A stretch of DNA of 64,000 nucleotides, taken from positions 372,001 through 436,000 of the forward strand of contig JAFKAC010000024.1 of the NCBI GenBank assembly GCA_025766275.1, read 5' to 3'. A program made the position numbers and the translations under genes. Of the stretch, positions 21,841 to 34,648 are shown one piece after another. Origin of the DNA: Lactarius indigo. Its lineage: Eukaryota > Basidiomycota > Agaricomycetes > Russulales > Russulaceae. Below the pieces are notes generated by a model. That model made no database searches, was not told the origin of the DNA, and saw only the letters and a list, made by a program, of their open reading frames with translations. How positions within the stretch are numbered: position 1 is the first letter of the stretch; every line of letters begins with the position of its first letter.

Positions 21841-22438
21841 CTAAGGAAGAGTACCTCACTGGCTACAGTACGTTTGACTAGCAAGGCGATCGGTTGTTAC
21901 CTGCATTCGTTCCTGCAGAACAGCAGGGTTTTTTCACATTCACTCTGTAGGTACTGGCGCGGGATCCCGTCGGGAATGGCGCGAGGTCGGCATTCCGTGA
22001 AGCATGGCACATGCAGCTTGCAAAAGTGGCGTCGACACAGTTACTGGCACAGTCCCAGGTGCTGCCAGAGTTGGTACTCGAGACCTTGGCTCGGTCCCAG
22101 GTGCAAGCTCAGCTGTGGATAGGATCAAGATGGTCAAGCGGGCCTAGGAAGGCTGGAACCTGTGGTGTAGAGCCTTTGGCCGCAGATAGACGACATGCCA
22201 TCACTCCATGATGATGACCCTCCTTCGTCTCAGGTCCTGGAGCCACAGATCGTACCGGCCACCGCCCTGACGGACTGTCCAGATGATGAGTCAGTCCCGC
22301 CGGCGCATGCAAGTCCTTCCCAAAGTCGTGGCCAACTTAAGTCGTTCCCTCTTTGCAATATTCGGCGTCGTTATCCTCAGCGGGGCCTACCACTGAGAAG
22401 TTAAGCGATTTGAATTGAGCGGATGCAGCAATATGACA
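21841..22438 (+). pseudogene. D3: 3' remnant of a DUF6535 gene
   Basis: Begins at an equivalent of the EEYxTGxSTFD segment and continues through AFVPAEQQ, ARDPVGNG, AFREAWHMQLAKVAS and LPELVLETLARSQ to the tail LN-ADAA, with several stops and frameshifts. The closest relative in the window is D2 (same tail class). Membrane helices and the N-terminal domain are missing. Lies head to head with C2-C, so the pair decayed together. Confidence 0.7.
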
Positions 22439-23749
22439 TGTTCAGATCCTAGGTCGGGTTTACCCCCAACTTCACTCGCACTGGCATGGCTGGATAGCCC
22501 TTTCTTTTTTTCCCCTGTTTCACTCTGGGTACATGAACGCTCTTAGCTACGACTGGTCTTCGTCTCCTGTGTATATCCCAGTATAAATATGCGACTCACC
22601 ATAGCTGCATCTACGTGATCTCCCACGAACGCTTTTATACCCTTGTTATACTGTACGCATACTTGTCGTGACGCCAGCGCCATAGCAGTGGACAACGAGG
22701 GCGATCACGACGGTAGTGGGGTCTGTCAGGAAGCAGCACGTGATGGGGAGGGCGCCAGCGCGCTGCACACGCTGATGCGCGCATGCATCGAGGTCGGTGC
22801 AGAGGCAGGGCATAGCGAGGGACGCGAACGTGTCTATCTGGCTTTCGGAATAAGGCCACTCCGTCTATTGAACGTTGATGTACTGCAGGTAGAGTGGTCA
22901 AGGGGGGGAGTGATTGCAAATATGATTTGTGTTTTTCGGGGCATTCGGGTAGGTCTCCTCGGAATTCGATCTTTCCATCTGCGACTGCGCGCTCGGTTCT
23001 CCAGGTCTCAAGGCAGCCAGCACCATTTGTAAACACGATGCTCTGGTAGGGGATCTCTGTTCTGTTTGGAGGTTACTCTATCCAAAATTGCATTCATAGG
23101 TCATGACTCCACGAGTAGTATGCCGATCCTCAGAGTCTAACCTCGGGGACAGACAAGTGCACGGCCAAAGAGACAAAGTCCCTCGAGTCCAACTCGTTCA
23201 AACGCCGACTGGTTACGAATCTAAGCAAATGGTTTGATTCCTGTAGGACTTCGCACTATTTGAGAACTTGAGATTCCAGGAACTTACGTCCTGGATTATA
23301 AAAATCTATTGTCGTCTATGCTACCAACGGGATTCGCGGTGTCCTACTACCATGCAGTCAGATGATCCCCGCCTTCTCCGGCCCGTTCCCCAATGCCTTT
23401 GTATTAGATCGCTTCGGGACGACAAGGTGTCGGGTACTGCGGCCATTCCCGCAGAACATATCAGAAAAGTTTACTTCATGCGGACAGCACATGAAATCGG
23501 AACCAGGAAGTGAGGTAGTAGTAGTAGATTATAGTAAAGGGATCAGAGATAAGGTAGAGGGAAGAGGGGAAAGTCAACTTCATGCGGCTCGCAGTGGCAG
23601 AGTGCGCCATGCTAGTTAATGCGGCAGTTGTTCGCGGTTCGCGTGGGGCCGGGGAACACGGTGGCATCGTAAGACCCTGGCTATCCTACGCCTCCTTCGG
23701 TGTAGAGCACGCACTACAAGTGATAGCCCGTCCCGTCTGAAATCACGCG
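22439..23749. other. Spacer downstream of D3
   Basis: No convincing gene. Several blocks repeat the spacer after D2 (18540-19160), including GTCGTCTATCCTACCAGACG-like and CGGCAGTTGTTCGC-like stretches. Confidence 0.55.
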
Positions 23750-25168
23750 TTAAATAGTAATTGCCCGTGGCTGGGCAGGGTGAGGAGTTTGCGTGATTGA
23801 GCTTGGGTCGATCGTCTCGGTGGGAACCGTCGTCCTGAGAGATGTGGGTATTGGCGTGGGTTCTACACTTGAAACCTTTCGCGTGAGGTCCATGTTACAC
23901 ACGTGGTCCCATAACGTTTCGTATGGTTGGTAACTGGCGCTGCGCACAAGAGCGTCAGTGATCGTTGCTCTACCTGGTGTAACACTACGGTGCTCACCGG
24001 ACCGTGATCTCCGGTGTCTTATACTCCCGTCCCTGCCCCTTTTTTTTCGAGACCAGAGGACGCCTAAACTCACGCATGGTTGGCAGATCATCAGGATAGA
24101 GCCCGGCTTTGAAATCATTCTTCGGAAGCCCAGAGAGCTCTGAGATCTTTATCTCTGCCTGACCGATGTAGTCGTTGGGCGTGAACCTATCCCGGTCGAA
24201 AACTGTGAGTAGTATAGGCTTGTCGGAGTCGCCCACGGGGAAATCCAGCTGTTCATACCAGACAGGGTTTCGAGAGTGCTGGATTACGCGCGTAGTGCCG
24301 ACAACCTTGCCGTCAACTGACACTTTCACGAAAGGGTCCACATCCCAGCCCGTACGAGTCACTTGTATAATCCGGTCAGTAGCATATAGTGTTGGAGGAC
24401 AAACAACTCACCGTTGGGCGACTCGGGGAGGTCCTTTGCATCGAAGATCTGAAGCACCACGACGATGCCAATGTGGCCTTTGTCCGGAAGTGGGAATGCC
24501 CTAACAAGGTTGATCAAAGTTTTCCCTGGGTCGGGCGAGTTGGGGGGGTGGACAAAGCCGGCTTTGAAGGATATGGATCCGTGCGTGGTTTTATTTGAGC
24601 GCGGGGAGACGAGAGCAACGGATAGCAGCTGAGGGGGGTGAAGTCCACACCTTGATCTTCGGTAGTAGAGAGCGACGTACCTTGTTGTCGGGATCGTCAA
24701 AGGCGAACCCAGTTTCTTTGGACCAGGGGTCTATTGGCAACAAACACTCGCCCAGATATTTGTTTCTGATTATGTCCTTGTCCCAGACAACTAACTCAAG
24801 CATGCCAGGCTTGAGCACAAGCGATGTGCAAATTGGGAAGTGGAACGTTGCGTCCTTCAGTTCATCGTGAATGCGTTTGAACACAGGCGTTCGGAACCGT
24901 TTTCCCAAATAAGAGACTGTCACGAAGCTACGCAAGCGGGAGCTGGGAGGAGGGGAAAGTCAGCGAAGATGACGAGAAGTAGGCGGACGCACGAATCACG
25001 AGAGACGTTGCGGTCTTTGGCACCCAAGTCCTTGCATGAGACGACCTGCACGCGAAGGATGATGATTGGGGCCTTGTCGAGATAGTCTCTGCTGCTCCCA
25101 CGACCCAAGATGCGGGTGTGAAGTCGCTTGGTACGACTGGGGTTGGGGACTGTATTTAAAGAGGACAT
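23750..25168 (-). CDS. C2-D: tandem-C2 protein with extended tail (397 aa)
   Basis: Exons 24993-25168, 24681-24927, 24412-24628, 23998-24361 and 23750-23939 join in frame. First C2: IIILRVQVVSCKDLGAKDRN, then RDSFVTVSYLGKRFRTPVFK; the usual SDP of the calcium loop has become RDS, so calcium binding there is doubtful. Second C2: VTRTGWDVDPFVKVSVDGK and FDRDRFTPNDYIGQ, loop acids kept. The last exon reads RASYQPYETLWDHVCNMDLT and adds a 50-residue Thr/Pro-rich tail not present in C2-A or B. The same tail start recurs in C2-E and C2-F. Divergent to D4, 923 bp apart. Confidence 0.68.
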
Positions 25169-26091
25169 TGGCGTAGTTGGGAATCTATCGCTGGCCCTGG
25201 AGATATAACTTGGCTGGACTAAGATTATCGGATTCGGTCTCCGCCCAATGACCGCCGCTCTTCGAGCGCTCGTCTTCGTTGATGATGGAAATCGGACTCG
25301 GATGCGAAAGTGGGGACATCACACAGTGCCAACGCCGACATATCAGAGCGCTGAGACCCTTTTAGGGCCTAAATGAGCTTTATCGTGGAAGCACTACATG
25401 ATGCATGCTTGATTTTGTGTTCATCAAGGTTCGTGCCCCATTTTTAATTGAATACGACTTACATCGGTTACTGTAAGCAGATGTGGCCGGAACTGTTCCA
25501 CGTAACTACTGTAAGCACCAATGAATATAGCAAGGGATTCAGGCACCGTAATGAAGCAAATCCATCTTCTATTTCCATTCTTCCTTGGGAATCCTTCCAT
25601 GACACCGCAAACGGGGAGAGCCAAGGAGAGGACATGGATGGGCTTCAAGCTAAAGTTCGGCTGAGGTCGTGGGCCACGAGTCGCGACGGATAGTCCCGGG
25701 CCAGCCGGGCCAGCCTGAGCGAGCAAACCGTAAAATATTGTCGGATTGCCGACCACTGCCCAATACATCGTCAATGTACTCCTCACAGCTGAGCATACTC
25801 TATGGTTACAGACATGTTACCGACCCGATTCAGAATTATCGTTCAGGATGTAAGCAATTGTACCGGAATATACTGTGGGTGTGATCTGATCGATTGGTGG
25901 CGTAGCCTAGTAAATGGTGTGCCGAGCATAGTTAAATGCGATAAACGGACCATCTGCATTGGAAGCGATACCCGCGCTTCATTTACTTACTATATCACAG
26001 CAAAAGGCCCGTTTGAAGCAACGTTTTAAATCCGCGCTCGACCTTCTCCTTGTGCGCTCCCACTTGTAACCGGGTCCTCGACGTTGCCATT
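25169..26091. promoter_or_regulatory. Divergent spacer between C2-D and D4
   Basis: 923 bp between facing starts. On the D4 side TTTTAAATCCGCG (26024-26036), 68 bp before the ATG, matches a motif kept upstream of D6, D8 and D9. No gene seen. Confidence 0.5.
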
Positions 26092-28348
26092 ATGTTTTCT
26101 CAGCAACAGCTTGAATCCTCAAGTGAATCCCCATCACAGAGCGCATGCAAGTGCAAAGATACGAAGGAAAATACTTATAGCGACCCTTCTGGGGCCATCT
26201 TCTCTATGTATATCAAACGTGCACTAAAGTTTGATGACGAGAATGTAGAGAATTGGAAGGGAGGTGCAGAAAGCATCCTTGTTTTTGTACGCTTCTGCGC
26301 TGCCCCAACCATGAGGAGGACTACTTACAAGCCCTTACTCTTTCCAGACTGGCCTTTTCTCTTCTACTGTGGCTACTTTTATCAATATGAGCTACCCAAT
26401 CTTACAGCAAGATCCCAACGTCGTCACCCAGTCCCTCCTCGTACAGATATCCCAACAACTTTACAATGCTACTACCAGCCCAGCTGCAAGTCCCCCCACC
26501 CAAAGTCCCTCCCCCTCCGCTTCAGTAGTATTTATCAACTCGGTCTGGTTCCTCAGCCTCGTGCTTAGCCTCACATGCGCCCTCATTGCCACGCTTTTGC
26601 AACAATGGACCCGGAAGTACCGCCAGATAATCCAACGAAATCACGCTCCTCATGTCCGTGCCCATATCCGAGAGTACTTTTCCCGGGGCGCGCGCCGGTT
26701 CCGCATCATTGGGCTCGTCGAGACACTACCCTTCCTTCTTCTCTTATCCGTGGTCCTATTCTTCGCCGGACTCGTCGTCTTTACCTTCCTCGCCAATCAC
26801 ATTGTCGCATATATCACCCTCGGAATCGTCGGGTTCTGTTTCCTCTCGTATATCGCCCTCACTCTGATGCCACTCATCTTCCATGACTGCCCCTATTACA
26901 CGCCCTTCACGTCACTCCTTTGGTACTCCGCTCAAATTGTACCACTTTTCTTCTTTTCGGCCCTCTATCGTGGTGCCAAACAAATGCACGACCGTTGGGG
27001 TACAGTTAGCGAGAATGTGGTCAAATCGTTCCAAGAATGGCAGGATAACAAGGCCAAGTCCTTTTCAGAATGCATGATATCCAAGCTCGAGAAGTCGGCT
27101 AAACGCCTTTCAATGGACATATACAAAAAGACGCTCGTCCGGACACTTCATTGGCTCAATGAGGATCACGAATTGGAAGAATTTGTCACTGGGATCCCCG
27201 GTCTGTGCGAGTCCGACGCCCTCAGGCCTGCTACGCGCGAGAATGATGATGCACAGCGCACCATTCGCGACGTTCTCGCTGCCTTGCCTGGACCAACGAG
27301 CTTTCACGCGTCGCTCCCGTGGAGTATAATTCGGTTGGCACAGCGACCTCTTACAAGCAAGCCGCAATCCGCCCGGCCACAAAGAACTTGGGCCTGCTTG
27401 AAAGCACTCTACTACATTCCTGGAGCGATGCACGACCTACTCGTACCGTACGCTGCGGGAGAGCACTATTGCCTGGAGCTCCTACCGTTGCTGAACTCCC
27501 CAGAATCGCTGGAAATAATTGAAGAGTTGTGGGACACGCCCAATGACGACGTCGCGCTATCCGTTCGCTGTGCCGCGGCGGTGGTCGCCTCATTCATGAT
27601 TACCCCCCCTCGTCGTGCGCTTGACCATTTCGTAACCAGCACTATCCCGTTCATATGGAAAGATGAGGCCGGCAAGAAATTCCTCTCAAAGTGACTCGGC
27701 ATCAGCGCTGGTGCAGACGGCGACGATGTCTGCGACCCCCAACGCGACAGCGCGCGGCTGCAGAACCTCGTGCGCTTCCTCAAAGACACCACGAAGACTC
27801 TACGATACATGCACGCGCGACAGTGGGCATCCGACGACGCGGACATGATCCGCAGAGTGGGCCGGGAGCTATTCAATATGCGTCATACGGAAGAGTACCG
27901 GATTGGCCGCGGCACGTTTGACCAACGAGGGGACCGGGAGTCGCCCGCGTTCGTGCCTGCCGTACAGCAGGACCTCGTCATAGTCACTCTCGAGATATTG
28001 GCGCGCCCCGTCACGAAAGCCGCAGCAAAGCAGGGCCTTAAGATAGTGGCGGATCCCGTCGTGAAAGCTGGGGAGCCGCAGCGCGCTGCATTCTGTAACA
28101 CATGGAAGAAGCTCGTGAGAACGGCATTTACAGAGGCGTTGAAGCTGGCAGGAGAACAGGCGTTGACACAGGCGCGGAAACAGGCGCGGGTGCCGCCAGA
28201 GTCAGTGCTCAGGACTCTCGCTCGGATACGGGTGCAGGCCGCGGACAGTTTCGGGATGGTCGAGGGCGCGTTACAACCTGTCCTGAAGAGCCCTGGGCTG
28301 AAAGATGCAATGACCAGGCCGCACGGTGATACATTAGATATGGTATGA
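26092..28348 (+). pseudogene. D4: DUF6535 gene with one internal TGA
   Basis: Exons 26092-26286 and 26348-28348, intron 61 bp. N-terminal core TYSDPSGAIFSMYIKRALKF and ENVENWKGGAESILVF, then four helices as in the family. The frame is broken only by TGA at 27692-27694, where relatives have Arg (KRLGIS becomes K-stop-LGIS). This is a single CGA to TGA change at a CpG. Downstream the same frame is open to 28348 with all later conserved blocks (LQNLVRFL, EEYRIGRGTFDQ, AFVPAVQQDLV). Could be a recent null allele or a sequencing error. Convergent to D5 and divergent to C2-D. Confidence 0.8.
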
Positions 28349-28810
28349 CCCGCTTGAATGCACGAAAAAGGTGCGCTATTTGAGCGGGCGCGACGACAGG
28401 AGAAAATGCGGCTAAATTTCTGCGGCTCGTTTTCGAACCTTTTTGTACTAGTATGCTGCGTAACAGGAAAATTCAAATTAATTATTTTCTTGCCTACTGC
28501 ATAGGGGGTCAACATGTTTTTAGAGTGCTACACAGGGCCATATACCCCAGGCGTACTCAAATGGATTCAAAAAAAAAGTTGTCAACTCTGTCGAGGGGAA
28601 CTTCGCAAGAAACTTCGCTCGCTCTTCAAAGCGAAGGTTGGAAGTTTGGTGGCACATTACTGCCTAACACCTAACATTTTTCGCTATAGCACCGAGTCAT
28701 TTTTATCCTGTAAACGACGAAAATGGGGAAAGTGCCAACTGTAACATCGGCTTATGCGTAACCGAGGCAAGTAGTATTTCGTTACACCCACCTCATGGAA
28801 CTTGAGCGCG
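28349..28810. other. Spacer between convergent D4 and D5
   Basis: No gene. 28350-28450 matches 34190-34290 after D6 (GAGCGGGCGCGACGACAGGA-like), as expected from duplication of the pair. Confidence 0.6.
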
Positions 28811-31022
28811 TCACACAGGGGAATGGCCGAACTCCCCATCGTCGGCCTGACGCCATGTTGAGGATGGCGCCATCGAATATGGCAAAGAGGGAGCGTCTTG
28901 AATTTGCTCTGGTGACGATTTTTGAACAGGTCCAACATGCGCCGGGACTGGAGGCTCAGGCATTTGGAGTGGAGGTATGGGTGGCGTGGGCATTTCGACT
29001 GTCTGCAACTGAAGGCTCTGCAGGACGGGTCCCAGCGTGCGCTGGATCATTTCGGAACTGTCCGCAGCATACCCCTGTATACGGGCCACAGTCTCGAGTA
29101 CTGACGGTGGCAGCACCTGCATCTGCCCCCGAGTCTGTGCCAGCGCCCGTGCCCGCGCCTCTTCCAGCGCCACGTGCACGAACTGCTCATATGCGTCACG
29201 GAATGCATCGCGCCGCGACGTCGTAACATCCTTGACGCGATCACCCCGCGCAAGTATCTCGAGAGTGAGTGCGACGAGGTCTTGCTGCGCCGCAGGCACG
29301 AATGCGGCCGACGCCCGATCGACTTGCTGGTCAGAAGTGGCGTGACCGGTGCGGCGCGTCTCGGAGAGCTCCCGAAGTTCTCGGCGGATCGGTTCCGCAT
29401 TGTTGGACGTCCACCACTTCGTGTTCAAGTCTCGTAGAGTGCCCTTGATATCCGTGAGGAAGCGCACGATGTTCTGCAGCCGTGCGCTGTCACTGTGGGG
29501 GTGGTATGAGAAATTGGCAAGCATACGACGAGGGCTGATCCTGAATGCGATGACCACGGCCGCTGCACACCGAACGGATAGTGCGACGTCATTGTTGGGC
29601 GTGTCCCACAACTCTTCAATGATCTCCAGGGACTCTGGGGTGTTCAGAAGTGGTAGGATATCCGAGAAACGGTCTTCCCCCGCAGCGTACGGTGCGAGTA
29701 GGTCGCGAATCGCTCCAGGAATGTAGTAGAGTGCCTTCAAGCAGGCCCTAGTCCTTCGTTGTTGAACGGATTTTGGAAGCTCACTTGTGAAAGCTCGCTG
29801 TGCCAGCTGAATGATGCTCCACGGGAGCGACGCGTGAAAGCTCGTTGGTCCAGGTAACGCCGCGAGCTCGTCACGAATGGTACGCTGTGTGTCACTTGCG
29901 GTGATGGCCTTGGACTCGCACAGACCGGGGATCCCAGCGATAAATTTCTCCAAGTCACGGTCCTCGCTAAGCCAGTCAAGTGTCCGGACGAGCGTTTCTT
30001 TGTATATGTCCATCGAAATGAGTTGAGCCGAGCTCTCCAGCTTGGATGTCATGCCTTCCAAATATAACTTGGCCTTGTTCGTTTTCCGGTCAAGGAATAA
30101 TTTCACCTTTTCCTTGTCAACTGCACCCCAGCGGTTGTTTAATTGCTTTGCAAAATAATGGACGACAGAAAAGTAGGCGAGTGGGATGAATTGAGCGGAG
30201 TACCAAAGGAGTGACGTAAAAGGTGTGTAATAAGGACAGTCATGGTGTCTGAGCGGCATTAGAGTGAGGGCAATATACAAGAACAAGCAGATTGCGACGA
30301 TTGCGAGCGTGACGAAGGCGACGGTGTGATTGGTGGGGAAGGCAAAGACGACCAGCCCGGTGAAGAACAGGAGTACGGATATGAGGATGAGGAAAGGCAG
30401 CGCCTCAACAAGCCCGAAGATCCGGAACTTGCGCGCGCCTCGATAAAAGTACTCTCGGATATGGGCACGGACATGAGGCGCATGATTTCGTTGGATAACC
30501 TGGAGGTATCTGCGGGCCCATTGTTGCAACAGTGTGGCAATGAGCGCACATGTGAGACTGAGCACGAGGCTGAGGAACCAGACCGAGTTGACGAATACCA
30601 CTGAAGCGGAGGCACCTCGATTAGACGGACTCTTGGCGGGACTGATGCCGTTGTTGGTGACGTTGGAAAGCTGTTGAGATATCGTTGCGAGGATGGACTG
30701 GATGTTGAGGTTGGGATCTTGCTGGAGGTTCGGGTAGCTCATGGAGATAAAAGTTGCGACCGTGGAAGAGAAAAGGCCAGTCTGGAAACGTGAGGGCTTG
30801 TCAGCTTACTAAAGTCATCGTTGGGGTGGCGGGGAAGCGTACGAAAACGAGGATGCTATCTGCGCCTCCCTTCCAATTTTCCACATTTTCATCGTCAAAC
30901 TTGAGTGCACGGTTGATATACATAGAGAAGATGGCTCCAGAAGGGTCGCTATAAGTGGTTTTCTTCGGAGCGGTGGTATCATCGCCTACATCCTGCGACG
31001 GATCTTGTTGCGGGGAAATCAT
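28811..31022 (-). CDS. D5: DUF6535 multi-pass membrane protein (716 aa)
   Basis: Exons 30843-31022 and 28811-30781 with a 61 bp intron keep frame. N-terminal core KTTYSDPSGAIFSMYINRAL and DENVENWKGGADSILVF; helices as in D2 (VVFVNSVWFLSLVLSLTCAL, LPFLILISVLLFFTGLVVFA, FVTLAIVAICLFLYIALTLM). Compared with D7 it lacks about 35 residues after the SPRRMLANF segment, an in-frame deletion that removes the DEDQFLNKRLG block. Ends GEFGHSPV, the tail class of D1 and D7. Nearly identical to D7 in exon 1, the intron and the upstream region, so the duplication is recent. Intact. Confidence 0.82.
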
Positions 31023-31938
31023 GGTGAGGATATGAGGCTCGATGTGGGGAAGTCGGTTCCAAGCGGGAGCGCACAAGAAGAAATTGCGAGGGTGGATTTA
31101 TTATATTGCACCAAGCGCTGTGAGTCAGGTATGGTTCTTGTTTACCTGATGGGTAAATAGTGGCATGGCCAGACATGGCCAACAATTCCGAGTCGGAAAT
31201 CCAAGTTCAGTTGTACCCCCGGGCCACCCGCGTTATTCAGATGAATCAGCTCCGAGTCCAGAACGTGGCCAGCGAAGCTGATGATCGGTAATTGCCCAAT
31301 CAATGTCAGTGGCAATTGGAGAAAAAACCGCGGACTGGGAGGATTTGATAAGGTCCATTTACGATAACAAGAACAAGCAAGTTGACGTTGACACTTGAAT
31401 TGACAGGTGCAAGCTTGGGTGTGCAAGCCCCAATCCAGATGGACCATTTGACTATACTTGGTGTCTCCTTTGCGGCCCTGGCACAAACCCATCGGACTGA
31501 CACGAGGTCCAAATTCCCTGTATGGTTGTATTGTTGGCGCTTACAACGGCACAGCTCAGCCACATCTAGTTCGTGAAGTCGTCTTCAATCAGGGCATGAA
31601 CGTCTACTAAGTCAGATCCAAGTAATCAAACCGAGCATCATACACTTCCACGTTCCACGTTAGGCTCAAAACGGCTTGGAGAAGACTAAGCGCTGGCATG
31701 TCAGTCAGGGGTCAGTACTGGTCATAATCAGTCACGGCGTTTCGCCTCACGGGGGTCCCGTGCCCACCTTATCTTTCGGATTTCGGACCCCGTGTCTCAG
31801 GCGCGAGGATTGGAAGTTACATCTGCCATTCACTTGTCACCAAAAGAACCGCCCAATGCAACGTATTAAATCCACGTTCGCAATTTCTGCTTGTGCGCTC
31901 CCGCTGGCACTTGGAACCACGTTCCCAACATTGCTGCT
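31023..31938. promoter_or_regulatory. Divergent spacer between D5 and D6
   Basis: Head-to-head spacer of two DUF6535 genes. TATAATAAAT (minus, 31105-31096) lies about 75 bp before the D5 start; TATTAAATCCACG (31863-31875) lies 76 bp before the D6 start. 31340-31560 matches 37290-37480 upstream of D7. No gene seen. Confidence 0.5.
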
Positions 31939-34202
31939 ATGTCTGCCCAGCAACAACTTGAACCGCCATCACAGAACGTCGCAGGGGATGACACGAAGGA
32001 AACCACTTATAGTGACCCTTCTGGAGCCATCTTCTCTATGTATACCACCCGTGCAGCGAATTTTGATGATAAAATTGTGGAGGATTGGAAGGGAGCTGCA
32101 GACAACGCCCTCATCTTTGTACGCTTCTGTGCCACCCAAACCATGACGACTACTTACAAGCCCTCATACATTCCAGACTGGCGTTTTCTCCTCTACAGTG
32201 GCTACCTTCATCGCCATGAGCTACCCGAAATTGCAGCAAGATCCTAACGTCATCACACAGTCCCTCCTCGCACAGATATCCCAACAACTTTCCACTACCA
32301 ATGATACCAGTCCCACTGCGAGTTCTTCCGCTCAGAGTTTCACCCCCTCCACTTCGGTTGTATTCGTCAACTTGGTCTGGTTCCTCAGCCTCGTGCTCAG
32401 TCTCACATCCGCGATCCTTGCCACATTTTTGCAACAATGGGCGCGCAGACACCTCCAAGTGATTCAACGCAATCACGAACCTCATGTCCGTGCCCATATC
32501 CAAGAGTACTTATTCCGGGGTATACGCCGGTTCCGCACGTTCTCGCTTGTTGAGACGCTGCCCTTCCTTCTTCTCGTATCCCTGCTCCTGTTCTTTGCCG
32601 GACTCGTCGTCTTTGCCTTCCTCGCCAATCACTCTGTCGCGTATTACACCCTCGTGACCGTCGGATTCTTCTTCGTCCTTTATATTTACCTCACTCTAAT
32701 CCCGCTTACTCATCATGACTGTCCCTTTTACACGCCATATACGTCACTCCTTTGGTTCTCGGCTCAACTAGCCCCACTCTCCTATTTTTCGGTCGTCTAT
32801 CATTGTGTAAAGCAAATGCACGCATCGAGGTGCTGTTAGCGAGGACGTGGTCAAATATTTCCGTGACCGGTGTGAGAGCAAGGCCAGATCAATTTCGGAA
32901 GGCATGCTATCCAGGCTCGAGAACTCGGAAAAACGCATTTCGATGAGTATATACAAAACTACGCTCGTCCGGACACTTTACTGGCTAAAAGAGGACCACA
33001 AGTTGGAGGAATTCGTCACTGGGATCCCCGATCTGTGCGAATCCAAGGCCCTCACCGCCCACGTATGAATGGTGACACGCAGCTTACCATTCGCGACGTT
33101 CTCGCTGCCTTACCCGGACCAAGCGCATTTCACGCGTCGGAGTCGCTCCCGTGGGGCACCATTCAGCTAGCACAGCGAGCTCTCACAAGTAAGCTGCAAA
33201 AATCCGTCCAGCAACGAAGAACTCAGGTCTCCTTGAAGGCACTCTACTACATTCCTGGAGCGATTCGCGAACTACTCGCACCGTACGCTGCGGGAGAGCA
33301 CTATTGCCTGAAGATCCTCCCGCTGCTGAACTCCCCGGAGTCTCTAGAGGTCATTAACGAGTTGTGGGACACGCTCGATGACGACGTCGCGCTATCCGTT
33401 CGCTGTGCCGCGGCGGTGGTCGCCGCATTCATGATCACCCCCCCCTCACCGTTTGCTCAACAATTTCGTAACTAGTGCCACTCCGTTCATCTGGAAAGGT
33501 GATACCGGCAAGCAATTCCTCTTAAAGCGTCTCGGCATCAGCGCTGACGCAGACGGCGGCGATGTTTGCGACCCCCAACGCGACAGCGCGCGGCTGCAGA
33601 ACCTCGTGTGCTTCCTAGAAGACATCACGGGAACGCTAGGATACATGCACACGCGGCAGTGGACGTCCAACCACGCGGACTCGATCCGCCGGGAGCGCCG
33701 AGAGCTCTTCGATATGCGTCATACGGAAGAGTACCGTATTGGTCGCGGCACGTTTGACCAGCGAGGGGACCGGGCATCGCCCGCATTCGTGCCTGCCGCG
33801 CGGCAAGACCTTATCACAGTCACTCTGGAGATACTGGCGCGTCCCGTCAAGAAAGTTGCGGCGCAGATTGGCCCCAGCACATCCACCCCCGTGATAGTGA
33901 CGGATGCCGTCGCAAATGCTGGGGAGTTGCAGCGCGATGCATTCCGTGAAGCATTGCAGAAGTTCGTGCAAGCGGGATTTTCGCAGGCGGAAGAACAGGC
34001 GCTGGAACAGGCGCGGGAACAGGCGCAGGTGCCTCCAGAGTCGGTGCTCCGGGCTCAGGCTCAGATACAGGCGCAGGCTACGGACAGTTTCGAGATGACA
34101 AAGAACGCGCTGGAACCCGTCCTGAGGACCCTTGGGCTGACAGTCGAAATGCGAAATACCCACACCGCACTTGGTGTGGTTGCGCCCCGCTCGAATGCAT
34201 GA
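31939..34202 (+). pseudogene. D6: DUF6535 gene with three frameshifts
   Basis: Exon 1 (31939-32118), the 58 bp intron and the start of exon 2 (from 32177) are normal, with core ETTYSDPSGAIFSMYTTRA and four helices. The frame breaks near 32820-32835 (after KQMHA), again near 33060-33070 (after ESKALTA) and near 33440-33455 (within ITPPRRSLDNF). Each piece resumes family sequence in another frame up to 34202. Closest in sequence to D9. A clear pseudogene, yet promoter motif and splice sites are kept, so decay is fairly recent. Confidence 0.82.
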
Positions 34203-34648
34203 AAAGGAGTGTTATTTGAGCGAGCGCGACGACAGGAGCGAACGATGCGGTTACATTTCTGTAGTTTGTTTTCCGATTCTTTTAGTACTAGTATGCGAGT
34301 ATGTTACGTTGGAGAAAAATTGGGTGGCACACCACTGCCTGACGTCGTTCCGGACATCCATCATGGCAAAATTGGGGATTCAGCTCTAAGATCACCTAAG
34401 CGGCAGGACACAAGTGGAGATAGCGGTAGATGAAAGAAGTTATCCTAAACACTAGTAGGGCACGCAGAAATAGCAAGTTCGATTTTTTTTATATGCCGTA
34501 GTACCGAGTCATTCGTATCCTAACAATGAATCGAAAGGAAAAATATGCCAGCTGTGATGCGTGACATCTGCCGTGACGGTGCGTGACCAAGACGAAGAAA
34601 AATTTCCTTACTCCCTCCTCTTGTCCCTCCTCCTGGAACTTAAGCACG
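34203..34648. other. Spacer between convergent D6 and D7
   Basis: No gene; partly matches 28349-28810. Confidence 0.6.
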
